A stretch of DNA of 52,915 nucleotides from Lachnospiraceae bacterium (GTDB lineage: Bacteria > Bacillota > Clostridia > Lachnospirales > Lachnospiraceae): the NCBI GenBank assembly GCA_910574805.1, contig CAJTCV010000024.1, forward strand, positions 1 to 52,915, written 5' to 3'. Numbering within the stretch: position 1 is the first letter of the stretch; every line of letters begins with the position of its first letter. The translations under genes were made by a program, and so were the position numbers. The notes under the pieces are model-generated. The model was not told the DNA's origin and did not search any database. It saw only the letters and a program-made list of their open reading frames with translations. Positions 7,641-14,875 of this stretch are shown here, piece by piece.

Positions 7641-8567
7641 TCAGACCGCCAGCACCCCTCTCTTCGGTGCAACCTCCACTGTGATCTCCGTTCCGGCGTT
7701 GAATTCGATGGCGTCGCTTTCCATTCCGTCGGAAAAGACTACGCCGTTTTCCGGCATCTGGGACACGACCCGGAAAGTGTCCTGTTCCGACAGCCTGCCG
7801 TACACGATCCCCGCCTGGGTCCGGCTGCTGGGAAAGGGCTCCCGGACCACAAAGGACAGCGCCCGCTCCTCCCATGCCAGCCCCCTGCTTAAGAAACGGG
7901 GCGCGCCGAAGTATTCCGCAATGCCGGAGGCCTGCGCCATGACGGAGCGGTACCAGCCGCTGGAGCCCAGGCCGGTGGAGATGATGATCCCGCTGGAGGA
8001 CTGGCTTTCCTGCCGATCGTTCCAGCTGATGTCATACCGGGCCGACACATGGGTCTTCTGCCCCACGAACAGATCGTTCACCGCCAGCATGGTCTGGCCG
8101 TCCCGGGTTCTGGCCAGGGCCATGGTGATTTCCCGGACATTCCCACTTCCTTTCAGCACCTGCAGAAGCACGCGTTCCGTATCCTCCGCCTCAAAGGGAA
8201 GCAGCCCCCCGTCCCACCTGTCCGGCTCGGGGTTGATGCCGATCAGCGGCTGGCCGTCCAGATATTTGAGGATATTGGCCACCAGTCCGTCCTGCCCCAC
8301 GGCGATTACGATATCCTGCCTGCCAAAGATCATATTGGGAAGAAAATCCCGATCGATCCGCTGGACCCTCGCATACGTCTTTGCCGCCTGCATCACCGCG
8401 GACACCGCCTTTTTATACGCCTCGTCCTCTCTGATATAATCGGAAAAATCCGCCCCCAGATGCTCAATATAGAATTTTGCCTGCTCCGCCGTGTTGTATT
8501 TGCGGATCAGGTCCTCCAGTCTGGTTTTTCTGGTGACCAGAATCACCTTGTTCATTTCCCGTTCCAT
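7641..8567 (-). CDS. NAD kinase-like protein (divergent)
   Basis: 308 residues resembling ATP-NAD/diacylglycerol kinase-fold proteins. The nucleotide loop reads IAVGQDGLVANIL, where typical NAD kinases have GGDG, and the later SSGIIISTGLGSSGW matches the DG-x-x-x-S-T-x-x-GS block. The N-E pair is replaced by N-D (AVNDLFVG). These changes make the exact phosphoacceptor doubtful. Start ATG has GGGAGG. It follows the SPFH gene with a 75-bp gap on the same strand and is presumably co-transcribed. That pairing suggests a joint function at a membrane or oligomer scaffold (inference). Confidence 0.8.
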   Translation of the reverse strand: MEREMNKVILVTRKTRLEDLIRKYNTAEQAKFYIEHLGADFSDYIREDEAYKKAVSAVMQAAKTYARVQRIDRDFLPNMIFGRQDIVIAVGQDGLVANILKYLDGQPLIGINPEPDRWDGGLLPFEAEDTERVLLQVLKGSGNVREITMALARTRDGQTMLAVNDLFVGQKTHVSARYDISWNDRQESQSSSGIIISTGLGSSGWYRSVMAQASGIAEYFGAPRFLSRGLAWEERALSFVVREPFPSSRTQAGIVYGRLSEQDTFRVVSQMPENGVVFSDGMESDAIEFNAGTEITVEVAPKRGVLAV

Positions 8568-8642
8568 GGATCATCCTCCCTGCTGTGCCCGGCGCGCTGC
8601 CGGCGCGGCGTCTGGTTGCTTTGAGATATCTCCAAAAAATGT

Positions 8643-9659
8643 TTAATCTGTCAGCGCGTTCAGAAGATCCGGCGACACGTTCAGCGTACCGATCTTATCC
8701 GCCTTGTCGCCCATCTCCAGAAATGCCCGGGCAATCAGAGACCTGCTGTCCATCCCGCTGATGGCCAGTGCCTTCACAATCTCTTTATCCACACCTGCAA
8801 AGGTTTTGAGAAGCACCTCGGAATCATAGGCCTTTGCGTCGGATTTCTTCTTCTCGTTCTCCGTCTGCAGATCCACCAGACGGCAGTTTTCTTCCTCCAG
8901 ACTGATCTCGCTGGCAATTTTGCGGGCATCCAGCTCCGCCTGCTTCTCCTGCACCAGGCGCTTCATCTCCATTTCCTTCTCCCGCTTTTCCTTCTGCTTT
9001 TCTGCCACCCGGATCTCCGTGTTCAGCTCATTTTCCTTTACGAGCCTCTCCTGCTCGATGGCCGCGTTCCGGCGCTTGTAGATGGCGTCATCCTGCTGCC
9101 TTAAGATTTCTTCTCTGGCCGCCGCTTCCAGCGCCTTTCTTGTATCACTGCGCGCCAGAACTCCCAGAATGGATACTGAGACCAGCTCCAGGCCGAATTC
9201 CTTCAGTGTCTCATCCTCCCTCATCCCTTCCCGCAGCGCGCCGGCCAGCTCGTCGGCGGATACGATTGCTTCCCGCACCGTCTTGCCGCTGATAAATTTG
9301 GTAATACACACCTTCACCAGATTCAGCACCCGCTTGGACATCTTCTGTCCGGCCTCCGTCAGCACCGCCATGTATTCCTTCTTTCCCTTCCAGGAAAAAT
9401 CCACCATTCTGGACGCCCGCTCATAATCGGTGACAATATAGGAAATATCCCCCTGCACGCTGACGCTCTGAAAATCCGCGGTCATCAGCTCGTCAAAGGC
9501 AAAACCCGTGTCAAACGCTGTAGCCGGGATGACGATCATGCTGGTGGTCATCGTATTGTAAAAAAACGACAGCCCCAGTCCCTTCTGGACCACCTTTCCT
9601 CTTCTTACCTTCATAACATATTCCGTCGGCTCAAATTTTCTGTACGCGATCCCCATCAT
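8643..9659 (-). CDS. SPFH/Band 7 domain protein
   Basis: 338 residues with no membrane segment at the N-terminus. Residues 1 to about 170 form an SPFH/prohibitin domain (EYVMKVRRGKVVQKGLGLSF; SVSVQGDISYIVTDYERASRMVDF). Residues about 180-270 are a highly charged coiled coil rich in Glu, Lys and Arg, as in flotillins. A short C-terminal region follows. Such proteins form ring scaffolds. A consensus promoter lies upstream at 9711-9739 and the start has GGAGGAAC. It is first in a two-gene unit with the NAD-kinase-like gene. Lack of an anchor suggests a cytosolic or peripheral scaffold. Confidence 0.88.
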   Translation of the reverse strand: MMGIAYRKFEPTEYVMKVRRGKVVQKGLGLSFFYNTMTTSMIVIPATAFDTGFAFDELMTADFQSVSVQGDISYIVTDYERASRMVDFSWKGKKEYMAVLTEAGQKMSKRVLNLVKVCITKFISGKTVREAIVSADELAGALREGMREDETLKEFGLELVSVSILGVLARSDTRKALEAAAREEILRQQDDAIYKRRNAAIEQERLVKENELNTEIRVAEKQKEKREKEMEMKRLVQEKQAELDARKIASEISLEEENCRLVDLQTENEKKKSDAKAYDSEVLLKTFAGVDKEIVKALAISGMDSRSLIARAFLEMGDKADKIGTLNVSPDLLNALTD

Positions 9660-9710
9660 GTTCCTCCTTTTTTGTTATTATCTTATTGATATTTTCAATT
9701 TATTTTCTAT

Positions 9711-9739
9711 ATGATACTATCAAGGCAATAATATGTCAA
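9711..9739 (-). promoter_or_regulatory. Promoter of SPFH/NAD-kinase-like unit
   Basis: TTGACA (9734-9739) and TATCAT (9711-9716) on the minus strand, spaced 17 bp, about 50 bp before the SPFH start. The 220-bp region up to the thi remnant holds nothing else recognisable. Confidence 0.75.
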
Positions 9740-9882
9740 GACATTTTTTATTCCATTTTACGAGCATATCCGGAAGCGTACTGCCGACGGCCAAATCCCC
9801 CCATCAGCAGCCTGTATCAGAAAGCCAGAAACCGGCTCAATCCGTTCTCAAAAGCGGAAAGGCGTCTTTCTTCCATTTTATG

Positions 9883-10620
9883 TTACCTCTTTTGCACAGA
9901 CCAGGTTCTTCTGCCCTTGTTTTCAGCCTGGCTGCCACCTGTCCCAGGTCGACCGCCTTCATGATGGCGGGATACCGCACAGATACCGGCAATGGGGATT
10001 CCGACAAGAACATCGAGATTGTCCCTGTTCAATCCGCCGATGGCGTTTACGGGAATGGGAACGGCGCTGCAGAGCTCCCGAAGCGTATCGATGGAAGTCA
10101 GAACGGTCTTTACCTTCGTCGTAGTGGGATAGACGGCTCCCACACCCAGATAATCCGCCCCCTGTTCAAAGGCTTCCTTTGCACGAAGAACCGTCTTTGC
10201 CGTGGTTTCAAGAACCGTATTAGTCAGCATGGCCTTGGATTCGGCATCGTCAAAAGCCTCACAAATAACGTCAGTGCAGGTCAGCAGCTCCGCCGCATTC
10301 GCTTCCGTGATACGCTCCGTATGGATTTCAAGTTCTGCATACGGAGCGGCCTCCTTCAGATTTTCACGCAGTGCCTCGGCCTTATACCGCCCGATCTGAT
10401 CCGCTTTGTACTGCTGCCGGTGCAGGTTCGTCAGATCCACACGGTCAAAATCGATGAGCGTCAGTCTGCCGACGCCCGCCCTGGCAATGGAAACGGCAAT
10501 GTTGGAACCAAGGCCTCCAAGGCCGCAGACCGCAACCGCAGCCGATGAAAATTTCCTCTGCAATGCGCCGCCATGGCGCTCTGCCAGCGCTTTTCTCCAT
10601 TCTTTTTCGGTCGGAACCAT
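9883..10620 (-). pseudogene. ThiF-ThiE deletion fusion with frameshifted end
   Basis: The first about 150 residues are a ThiF/MoeB-like adenylyltransferase (CGLGGLGSNIAVSIARAGVG; DFDRVDLTNLHRQQY), which activates the ThiS C-terminus. The frame then passes without a stop into the second half of thiamine-phosphate synthase ThiE (FEQGADYLGVGAVYPT; SIDTLRELCSAVPIPVNAIG). The usual order thiS-thiF-thiG-thiH-thiE explains it: one deletion removed the end of thiF, thiG, thiH and the front of thiE. Near the end the frame shifts; the true ThiE tail (AIMKAVDLGQVAARLKTRAE) is in the next frame. A working enzyme is unlikely. Confidence 0.8.
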
Positions 10621-10815
10621 TTAACCACCTCCTACAAAACGGACAATCTCCACGCTGTCCCCATTCTGCAATACCGTTTCGGCGTACTGCGCTCTGGGAA
10701 CGATCTCCCCGTTTCGTTCCACCGCGATACGCTTTGAATCGTATCCTGCAGACGCAACACATTCCGCAAGCGTCCTGCCCGCAGCATCCAGTTCTTTGTT
10801 GTTGATCTTTACCAT
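10621..10815 (-). CDS. thiS: Sulfur carrier protein ThiS
   Basis: 64 residues, beginning MVKINNKELDAAGRTLAEC and ending FVGGG, the ubiquitin-like fold with the diglycine tail that is adenylated by ThiF and carries sulfur for thiazole synthesis. The C-terminus has one extra Gly beyond the usual GG. Start chosen with GGAGGTG upstream; a longer frame would overlap the riboswitch terminator. It is first after the TPP riboswitch. Since its partner genes are deleted or fused, it is probably a stranded gene. Confidence 0.85.
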   Translation of the reverse strand: MVKINNKELDAAGRTLAECVASAGYDSKRIAVERNGEIVPRAQYAETVLQNGDSVEIVRFVGGG

Positions 10816-10834
10816 AAAACACCTCCAAAACGAC

Positions 10835-10860
10835 AAAAAAGCCGCCGATCTGGCAGCTTC
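10835..10860 (-). terminator. TPP riboswitch expression-platform terminator
   Basis: GCTGCC / GGCGGC stem followed by TTTTTT on the minus strand, between the aptamer and thiS. This allows control by transcription termination when thiamine diphosphate is bound. Confidence 0.75.
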
Positions 10861-10890
10861 CCATAAGATACACTGTTTCTCCTGAACTTC

Positions 10891-10975
10891 CTTGTATCAG
10901 GCATCCCTACGTTGGCATTATCCAAATCAGGTTCTCGGTCGAAGGTCATACCTTCCTCTCAGCCTGTCATACAAG
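10891..10975 (-). ncRNA. TPP (THI-box) riboswitch aptamer
   Basis: The minus strand shows the hallmark conserved parts of the THI element: CTGAGAGG near the 5' side, and AACCTGATTTGGATAATGCC followed by GTAGGGA near the 3' side. They are closed by a P1 stem CTTGTAT / ATACAAG. It binds thiamine diphosphate and here should repress thiS. A plausible promoter (TTGCAA-17-TATGAT) lies about 40 bp upstream. It is fully intact although the operon it controls is a deletion remnant. Confidence 0.95.
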
Positions 10976-11074
10976 CTCCCGTCTGTTTTGTTGTCAAACA
11001 CATCATATACCTGTTCAACGCGGATTGCAATGACTATTTATCACGGTTCCCCTTCCTGTCGTCTCCGCACAAAT

Positions 11075-11458
11075 GAAAGAGCCACCCGATCGTCTTTTCA
11101 ATCGAATGGCTCTTTACCAGTCAATCTGAAGTTTCACCCTGATGATCTCCTTTCAAGATTATTTCCGGATACTGCCAGATTGTTTGGATCCACTGTTCTG
11201 TTTTCATCTCTTATCATACTCGGGAAAGGACCGGCAATTCTGCTTTTTCTGCGACTTCTCTTTTCCAGATCCTGTCACCTTACTGCTGACATTCAGATCG
11301 TTCCCAACCATGATCAAAATTTCATCTTCCCATTGGACCTTCCCTCCATTTCCAGAGACTTTTATGTGTCCCTTTCGTTTTGGTGATTTTATATTACAAT
11401 ATCTCTTCCTGTTTGTCAATAGTTTTCTGAAAATTTATTTGTATTATTTTAATTATCT
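11075..11458 (-). repeat. 384-bp repeat, copy B: promoter plus about 310-nt transcript, candidate small RNA
   Basis: Second copy of the unit at 5779-6162, same orientation. TTGACA (11414-11419) and TAATAT (11391-11396) are spaced 17 bp, and a closing 15-bp stem ends at about 11075, upstream of the TPP riboswitch. Upstream of the -35 both copies carry AATTTTCAGAAAA. The copies share about nine in ten bases by eye, including the start region, AAAGGAG before the stem and the stem itself. Neither stem has a long T tail. Confidence 0.6.
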
Positions 11459-11477
11459 TTGTTTTTCGCTCCGGCAC

Positions 11478-11777
11478 TTACAGCAAGTAGTTGTTTTCCC
11501 GGTCTGCGATCAGCAGGTCGACCAGTTTACAGACTGCATATCCGCCTGCGGCCAGCGGCTCCGTGCGGCATATTTCTTCTGCTTCTTCATGGCTTCCGGT
11601 TTTCAGGATATACATCCCCGCCATTCCCGGATAGCCTTTGAAGACGCCGCACAGTTCCAGTTTTCCCTCCTCGTCCAGCTTTCTTATGTTTTCGACGTGT
11701 TCCTCAACTGCCTTTTTGGTCATCCTGTTGTAGTTTTTGCTCTTTTCGATCATCACCAGGTATCTTAATTTTTCCAT
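11478..11777 (-). CDS. YciI-like dimeric alpha-beta barrel protein
   Basis: 99 residues from MEKLRYLVMIEKSKNY to ADRENNYLL. The pattern (an opening strand, a helix with HVENIRKLDEEGKLELCG, a GYPGMAGMYILKTGSHEEAE segment and a final VCKLVDL strand) fits the YciI/muconolactone isomerase-like family. Its members are small dimers of uncertain catalytic role. Start chosen with AAAGGA 8 bases upstream; the frame is open further upstream. It is single-gene and faces the WYL regulator divergently across about 210 bp, so the regulator may control it (inference). Confidence 0.75.
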   Translation of the reverse strand: MEKLRYLVMIEKSKNYNRMTKKAVEEHVENIRKLDEEGKLELCGVFKGYPGMAGMYILKTGSHEEAEEICRTEPLAAGGYAVCKLVDLLIADRENNYLL

Positions 11778-11987
11778 ACATCGTTTCCTTTCCATTTTTG
11801 AAATTTCTCCCCATGTGTGGGATCCCGTTTTCTGTTGCATTTATGATATGGATAGTTTATCATGAATCTGCGATTCATGATCGGCATTCGCCGCTCGCCG
11901 AATGTGCAGGCCCATTCTTCTCGCTTGCGCTCATTGTATCATAAAACAGTGACAGATCTTGTCATAATTCCAGAAGGAGTTTAAAAA

Positions 11988-12626
11988 ATGTCAAAAGCAG
12001 TGCGCCTGATTGAAATAATGATCACCATAAATGCCAAAAAGGATTTTACAGCCGGCGAACTGGCCGAGGAATTTTCTGTATCAAGAAGAACGATTCTGCG
12101 CGATCTGCAGGAGCTGGAACAGGCCGGTTTCCCCATTTATTCTGAAGTCGGGGCGGCGGGCGGATATCATATTCTGAAAGAACGCGTTTTGCCGCCGATC
12201 ACTTTTTCAGAGAGTGAAGCCAAAGCTGTATTTTTTGCGTGCCAGGCGCTTCAGTATTACCGGGATCTGCCTTTTGAGCAGGAAACCATATCCGTTCTGA
12301 AGAAATTTTTAAACTGTCTGCCGCTGGATATCCAGCACAGCATTACCCGGATTCAGAACAAAATCGTATTCTGGATTCCGGACCGGCATTGTGATTCGCC
12401 GCTGTTAAAATCCATATTTCAGATCGTCATGGACCGTCATGCCGCGACCATACGGTATTCCTCCCTGTCCTCAGAAAGTACGCGCACCATCCTGCCGGTG
12501 GGACTGTATGCCATGAACGGACTCTGGTACTGCCCCGCATACTGTACCACGTCCAGACAGATCCTGGAAGAGATCGGATGCTCCATTTATGAACTGCTGC
12601 CTGAGGTTGTGGAGATATCCTTATGA
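11988..12626 (+). CDS. HTH/WYL-type transcriptional regulator, shortened
   Basis: The N-terminus is a clear HTH_11/DeoR-like winged helix (FTAGELAEEFSVSRRTILRD). It is followed by the GGYHILKERVLPPITFSESEA segment that leads into the WYL sensor region in this family. The 212-residue length is about two thirds of the usual 300. The end jumps from LWYCPAYC to a terminal ILEEIGCSIYELLPEVVEIS, so an internal deletion within the WYL part seems likely. DNA binding may be kept. Start has AGAAGGAG. Divergent neighbour is the YciI-like gene. Confidence 0.75.
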   Translation: MSKAVRLIEIMITINAKKDFTAGELAEEFSVSRRTILRDLQELEQAGFPIYSEVGAAGGYHILKERVLPPITFSESEAKAVFFACQALQYYRDLPFEQETISVLKKFLNCLPLDIQHSITRIQNKIVFWIPDRHCDSPLLKSIFQIVMDRHAATIRYSSLSSESTRTILPVGLYAMNGLWYCPAYCTTSRQILEEIGCSIYELLPEVVEISL

Positions 12627-12767
12627 TAGAATCCGTGCAGAAATCAGAAACATAAACCTGATTCCTTTCAGCGCTTCCGTTTCGGCGGACGGCCGGATAT
12701 TGTTTTCTTCCTCTCTTTTCCGTGATCCTGTTATACAGAGCGGTTTTTACACGCCTTTTCTCATAAA

Positions 12768-12797
12768 AAGAGCGCCGCATAACTGCGGCGCCCCGGT
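12768..12797 (-). terminator. Terminator of trpB2
   Basis: GCGCCGCAG-TTAT-GCGGCGC stem followed by TCTTTTT on the minus strand, directly after the TrpB2 stop. Confidence 0.85.
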
Positions 12798-12800
12798 CAT

Positions 12801-14174
12801 TTATTCTACTTTGGGAAGTCCGGCACAGCTGGCGGCCAGTTCTTCATCCGTCGGAATGTAGTCGTTCATCTCTCCGTCGTGGAATTTCCCGTAAGCCACC
12901 ATATCGAAATAACCGGTTCCGGTAAGACCGAATATGATGGTCTTCTCTTCTCCGGTTTCTTTGCACCGGACCGCCTCGTCGATGGCAGCGCGGATGGCGT
13001 GAGAACTCTCCGGCGCCGGCAGAATTCCTTCGATTCTTGCAAAATATTCCGCCGCTTCGAACACCTCGGTCTGCTTCACGCTGACCGCTTCCATCAGGCC
13101 CTGATGGTAAAGCTCTGACAGCGTGGAACTCATGCCGTGATAGCGGAGGCCGCCTGCGTGACTGGCAGACGGGATAAAACCGCTGCCCAGGGTATACATT
13201 TTGGAAAGCGGACAGACCATACCCGTATCGCAGAAATCATAGGCGTACACGCCACGGGTAAAGCTGGGGCAGGAGGCCGGTTCCACAGCGACGATCCGGT
13301 AGTCCGCCTCACCCCGGAGTTTCTCGCCCATGAACGGCGCGATCAGTCCGCCCAGGTTTGAACCGCCTCCGGCGCAGCCGATGATCACATCCGGTTTCAC
13401 TCCGTATTTGTCCAGCGCCGCCTTCGTTTCCAGACCGATGATGGACTGGTGAAGCAGCACCTGATTGAGCACACTGCCCAGCACATAGCGGTAGCCCTCG
13501 CTGGACACTGCCTTTTCCACGGCTTCGGAGATAGCGCAGCCGAGGCTTCCGGTCGTACCCGGATGTTCCGCAAGGATCTTTTTGCCCACCTCGGTCTCCA
13601 TGGACGGAGACGGGGTCACCGATGCGCCGTAGGTGCGCATGACTTCCCGGCGGAAGGGCTTCTGCTCATAGGAGCATTTGACCATATATACTTTGCAGTC
13701 CAGTCCAAAGTAGGAGCATGCCATGGAAAGGGCCGTTCCCCACTGGCCGGCTCCGGTCTCAGTAGTCACGCCTTTGAGTCCCTGTTTCTTCGCATAATAC
13801 GCCTGGGCAATGGCAGAGTTCAGTTTGTGGCTGCCGCTGGTGTTATTGCCCTCGAACTTGTAGTAGATCCTCGCCGGCGTCTGAAGCTTCTCTTCCAGGC
13901 AGTAGGCGCGGACCAGCGGAGACGGACGGTACATCTTGTAAAAATTATGAATCTCCTCCGGGATCTCAAAGAACGCCGTATTGTCATCCAGCTCCTGCCG
14001 GATCAGCTCCTCACAGAAGACGCCTGAGAGTTCCTCTGCCTTCATGGGCTGAAGGGTGCCGGGATTCAAGAGCGGTGCCGGTTTCTGCTTCATATCGGCC
14101 CGCAGGTTGTACCATGCCTTCGGCATCTCGTCTTCGTTCAGGTAGATTTTGTAGGGGATTTTCTCTTTGTTCAT
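12801..14174 (-). CDS. trpB: TrpB2-type tryptophan synthase beta-like protein
   Basis: 457 residues, longer at the N-terminus than standard TrpB and matching the stand-alone TrpB2 class (KMYRPSPLVRAYCLEEKL; SGSHKLNSA with the PLP lysine; ETGAGQWGTALS; GCAGGGSNLGG for the PLP phosphate). It would condense indole with serine to tryptophan, or use a related amine. No trpA or other trp gene is near, so indole salvage is likely (inference). Start ATG has GGAGGT 7 bases upstream. The leader holds a complete T-box with a UGG specifier, so expression rises when tRNA-Trp is uncharged. Confidence 0.93.
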   Translation of the reverse strand: MNKEKIPYKIYLNEDEMPKAWYNLRADMKQKPAPLLNPGTLQPMKAEELSGVFCEELIRQELDDNTAFFEIPEEIHNFYKMYRPSPLVRAYCLEEKLQTPARIYYKFEGNNTSGSHKLNSAIAQAYYAKKQGLKGVTTETGAGQWGTALSMACSYFGLDCKVYMVKCSYEQKPFRREVMRTYGASVTPSPSMETEVGKKILAEHPGTTGSLGCAISEAVEKAVSSEGYRYVLGSVLNQVLLHQSIIGLETKAALDKYGVKPDVIIGCAGGGSNLGGLIAPFMGEKLRGEADYRIVAVEPASCPSFTRGVYAYDFCDTGMVCPLSKMYTLGSGFIPSASHAGGLRYHGMSSTLSELYHQGLMEAVSVKQTEVFEAAEYFARIEGILPAPESSHAIRAAIDEAVRCKETGEEKTIIFGLTGTGYFDMVAYGKFHDGEMNDYIPTDEELAASCAGLPKVE

Positions 14175-14340
14175 CGTCGTTACCTCCATATGATTTTCTT
14201 TCAGACGCCATGAGTTTACAGCCTGCCTTATGATCTGTTACCGTCAAATATTCCGCAGCAGGCTGCGGGGCATCCGCCCCTCGCTGCAGCCACCGAATAG
14301 ACATGCAGGCATATCTGCCAGGCCCGCTGTCCGCGGGAAT

Positions 14341-14640
14341 AAAAAAACGTCCCTGACAGAGCTTACACTCTGTCAAGGACGAACAGATACTGATACAGTA
14401 CGGCATAGTCCGCGGTGCCACCTTGATTCACGGTATAACCCGTGCGCTTTGCAGGATACCAACATATCCCCGGCATTTCTACGCCTGCCTGAAGCGTCGC
14501 AGAATACTCTGTGAATGCTCACATTTGACTGCGCCCTCCGCGGTCCATTTGACAAGTTGTTTCCTGCCCGGTTCTCAGCATCCCGGACTCTCTGTATGGG
14601 CATCGTTGCCGTTATCTCCGCTTCAACGGTTTGAAGTTTG
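14341..14640 (-). ncRNA. T-box leader, tryptophan specifier
   Basis: On the minus strand the T-box sequence AAGGTGGCACCGCGG (14410-14424) is followed by a terminator GTCCTTGACAGAG / CTCTGTCAGGGAC and GTTTTTTT (14341-14380). Upstream is a long Stem I with GAGAG and a candidate specifier codon TGG followed by A (14545-14547). Binding of uncharged tRNA-Trp would form the antiterminator. The fit of specifier (Trp) and gene (TrpB2) supports the reading. Confidence 0.93.
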
Positions 14641-14652
14641 AAATTTTAACAC

Positions 14653-14681
14653 ACTATAGCATTATTATCTCCGTATGTCAA
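14653..14681 (-). promoter_or_regulatory. Promoter of T-box/trpB2 transcript
   Basis: TTGACA (14676-14681) and TATAGT (14653-14658) on the minus strand, spaced 17 bp. Upstream of the -35 is AATTTTCAGAAAA, the same block seen upstream of both 384-bp repeat promoters. Confidence 0.8.
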
Positions 14682-14722
14682 CCATTTTTCTGAAAATTTA
14701 TTCGACATAATTCATCCGGCGT

Positions 14723-14851
14723 TCACTCCGTTTGAATTTCGGATGCAATTACCACATGGGTAAACTGCTGCAGCCTGTGTACAACAGCAGCATCCATACT
14801 GCCGTCCGTGCTGAAATCGACATAACACACAGACAGGGCGCCTTCTTTCAT
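14723..14851 (-). CDS. Short ORF of unknown function (42 aa)
   Basis: A frame from ATG at 14851 reads MKEGALSVCYVDF to VVIASEIQTE. Its strand-helix-strand look could be the tail of a small regulatory (ACT-like) domain, but this is only an impression. It overlaps a CAGGGCG / CGCCCTG hairpin and lacks a strong ribosome site. It lies between the end of the 1190-residue gene and the T-box promoter. It is probably a remnant. Confidence 0.3.
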   Translation of the reverse strand: MKEGALSVCYVDFSTDGSMDAAVVHRLQQFTHVVIASEIQTE

Positions 14852-14875
14852 AATTAAGAAAACGCCCTGCTTCAA

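Noticed and set aside
9733-10548. Plus-strand ORF opposite the thi remnant
   Set aside because: It is the antisense of clear ThiF/ThiE coding sequence, with no family features.
11204-11419. A 71-codon minus-strand ORF inside repeat copy B
   Set aside because: Its start codon overlaps the promoter -10, it has no ribosome site and copy A breaks the frame by one base.
14836-14872. CAGGGCG/CGCCCTG hairpin as terminator of the AAA+ operon
   Set aside because: No T tract on either side; it may help end transcription but cannot be called an intrinsic terminator.
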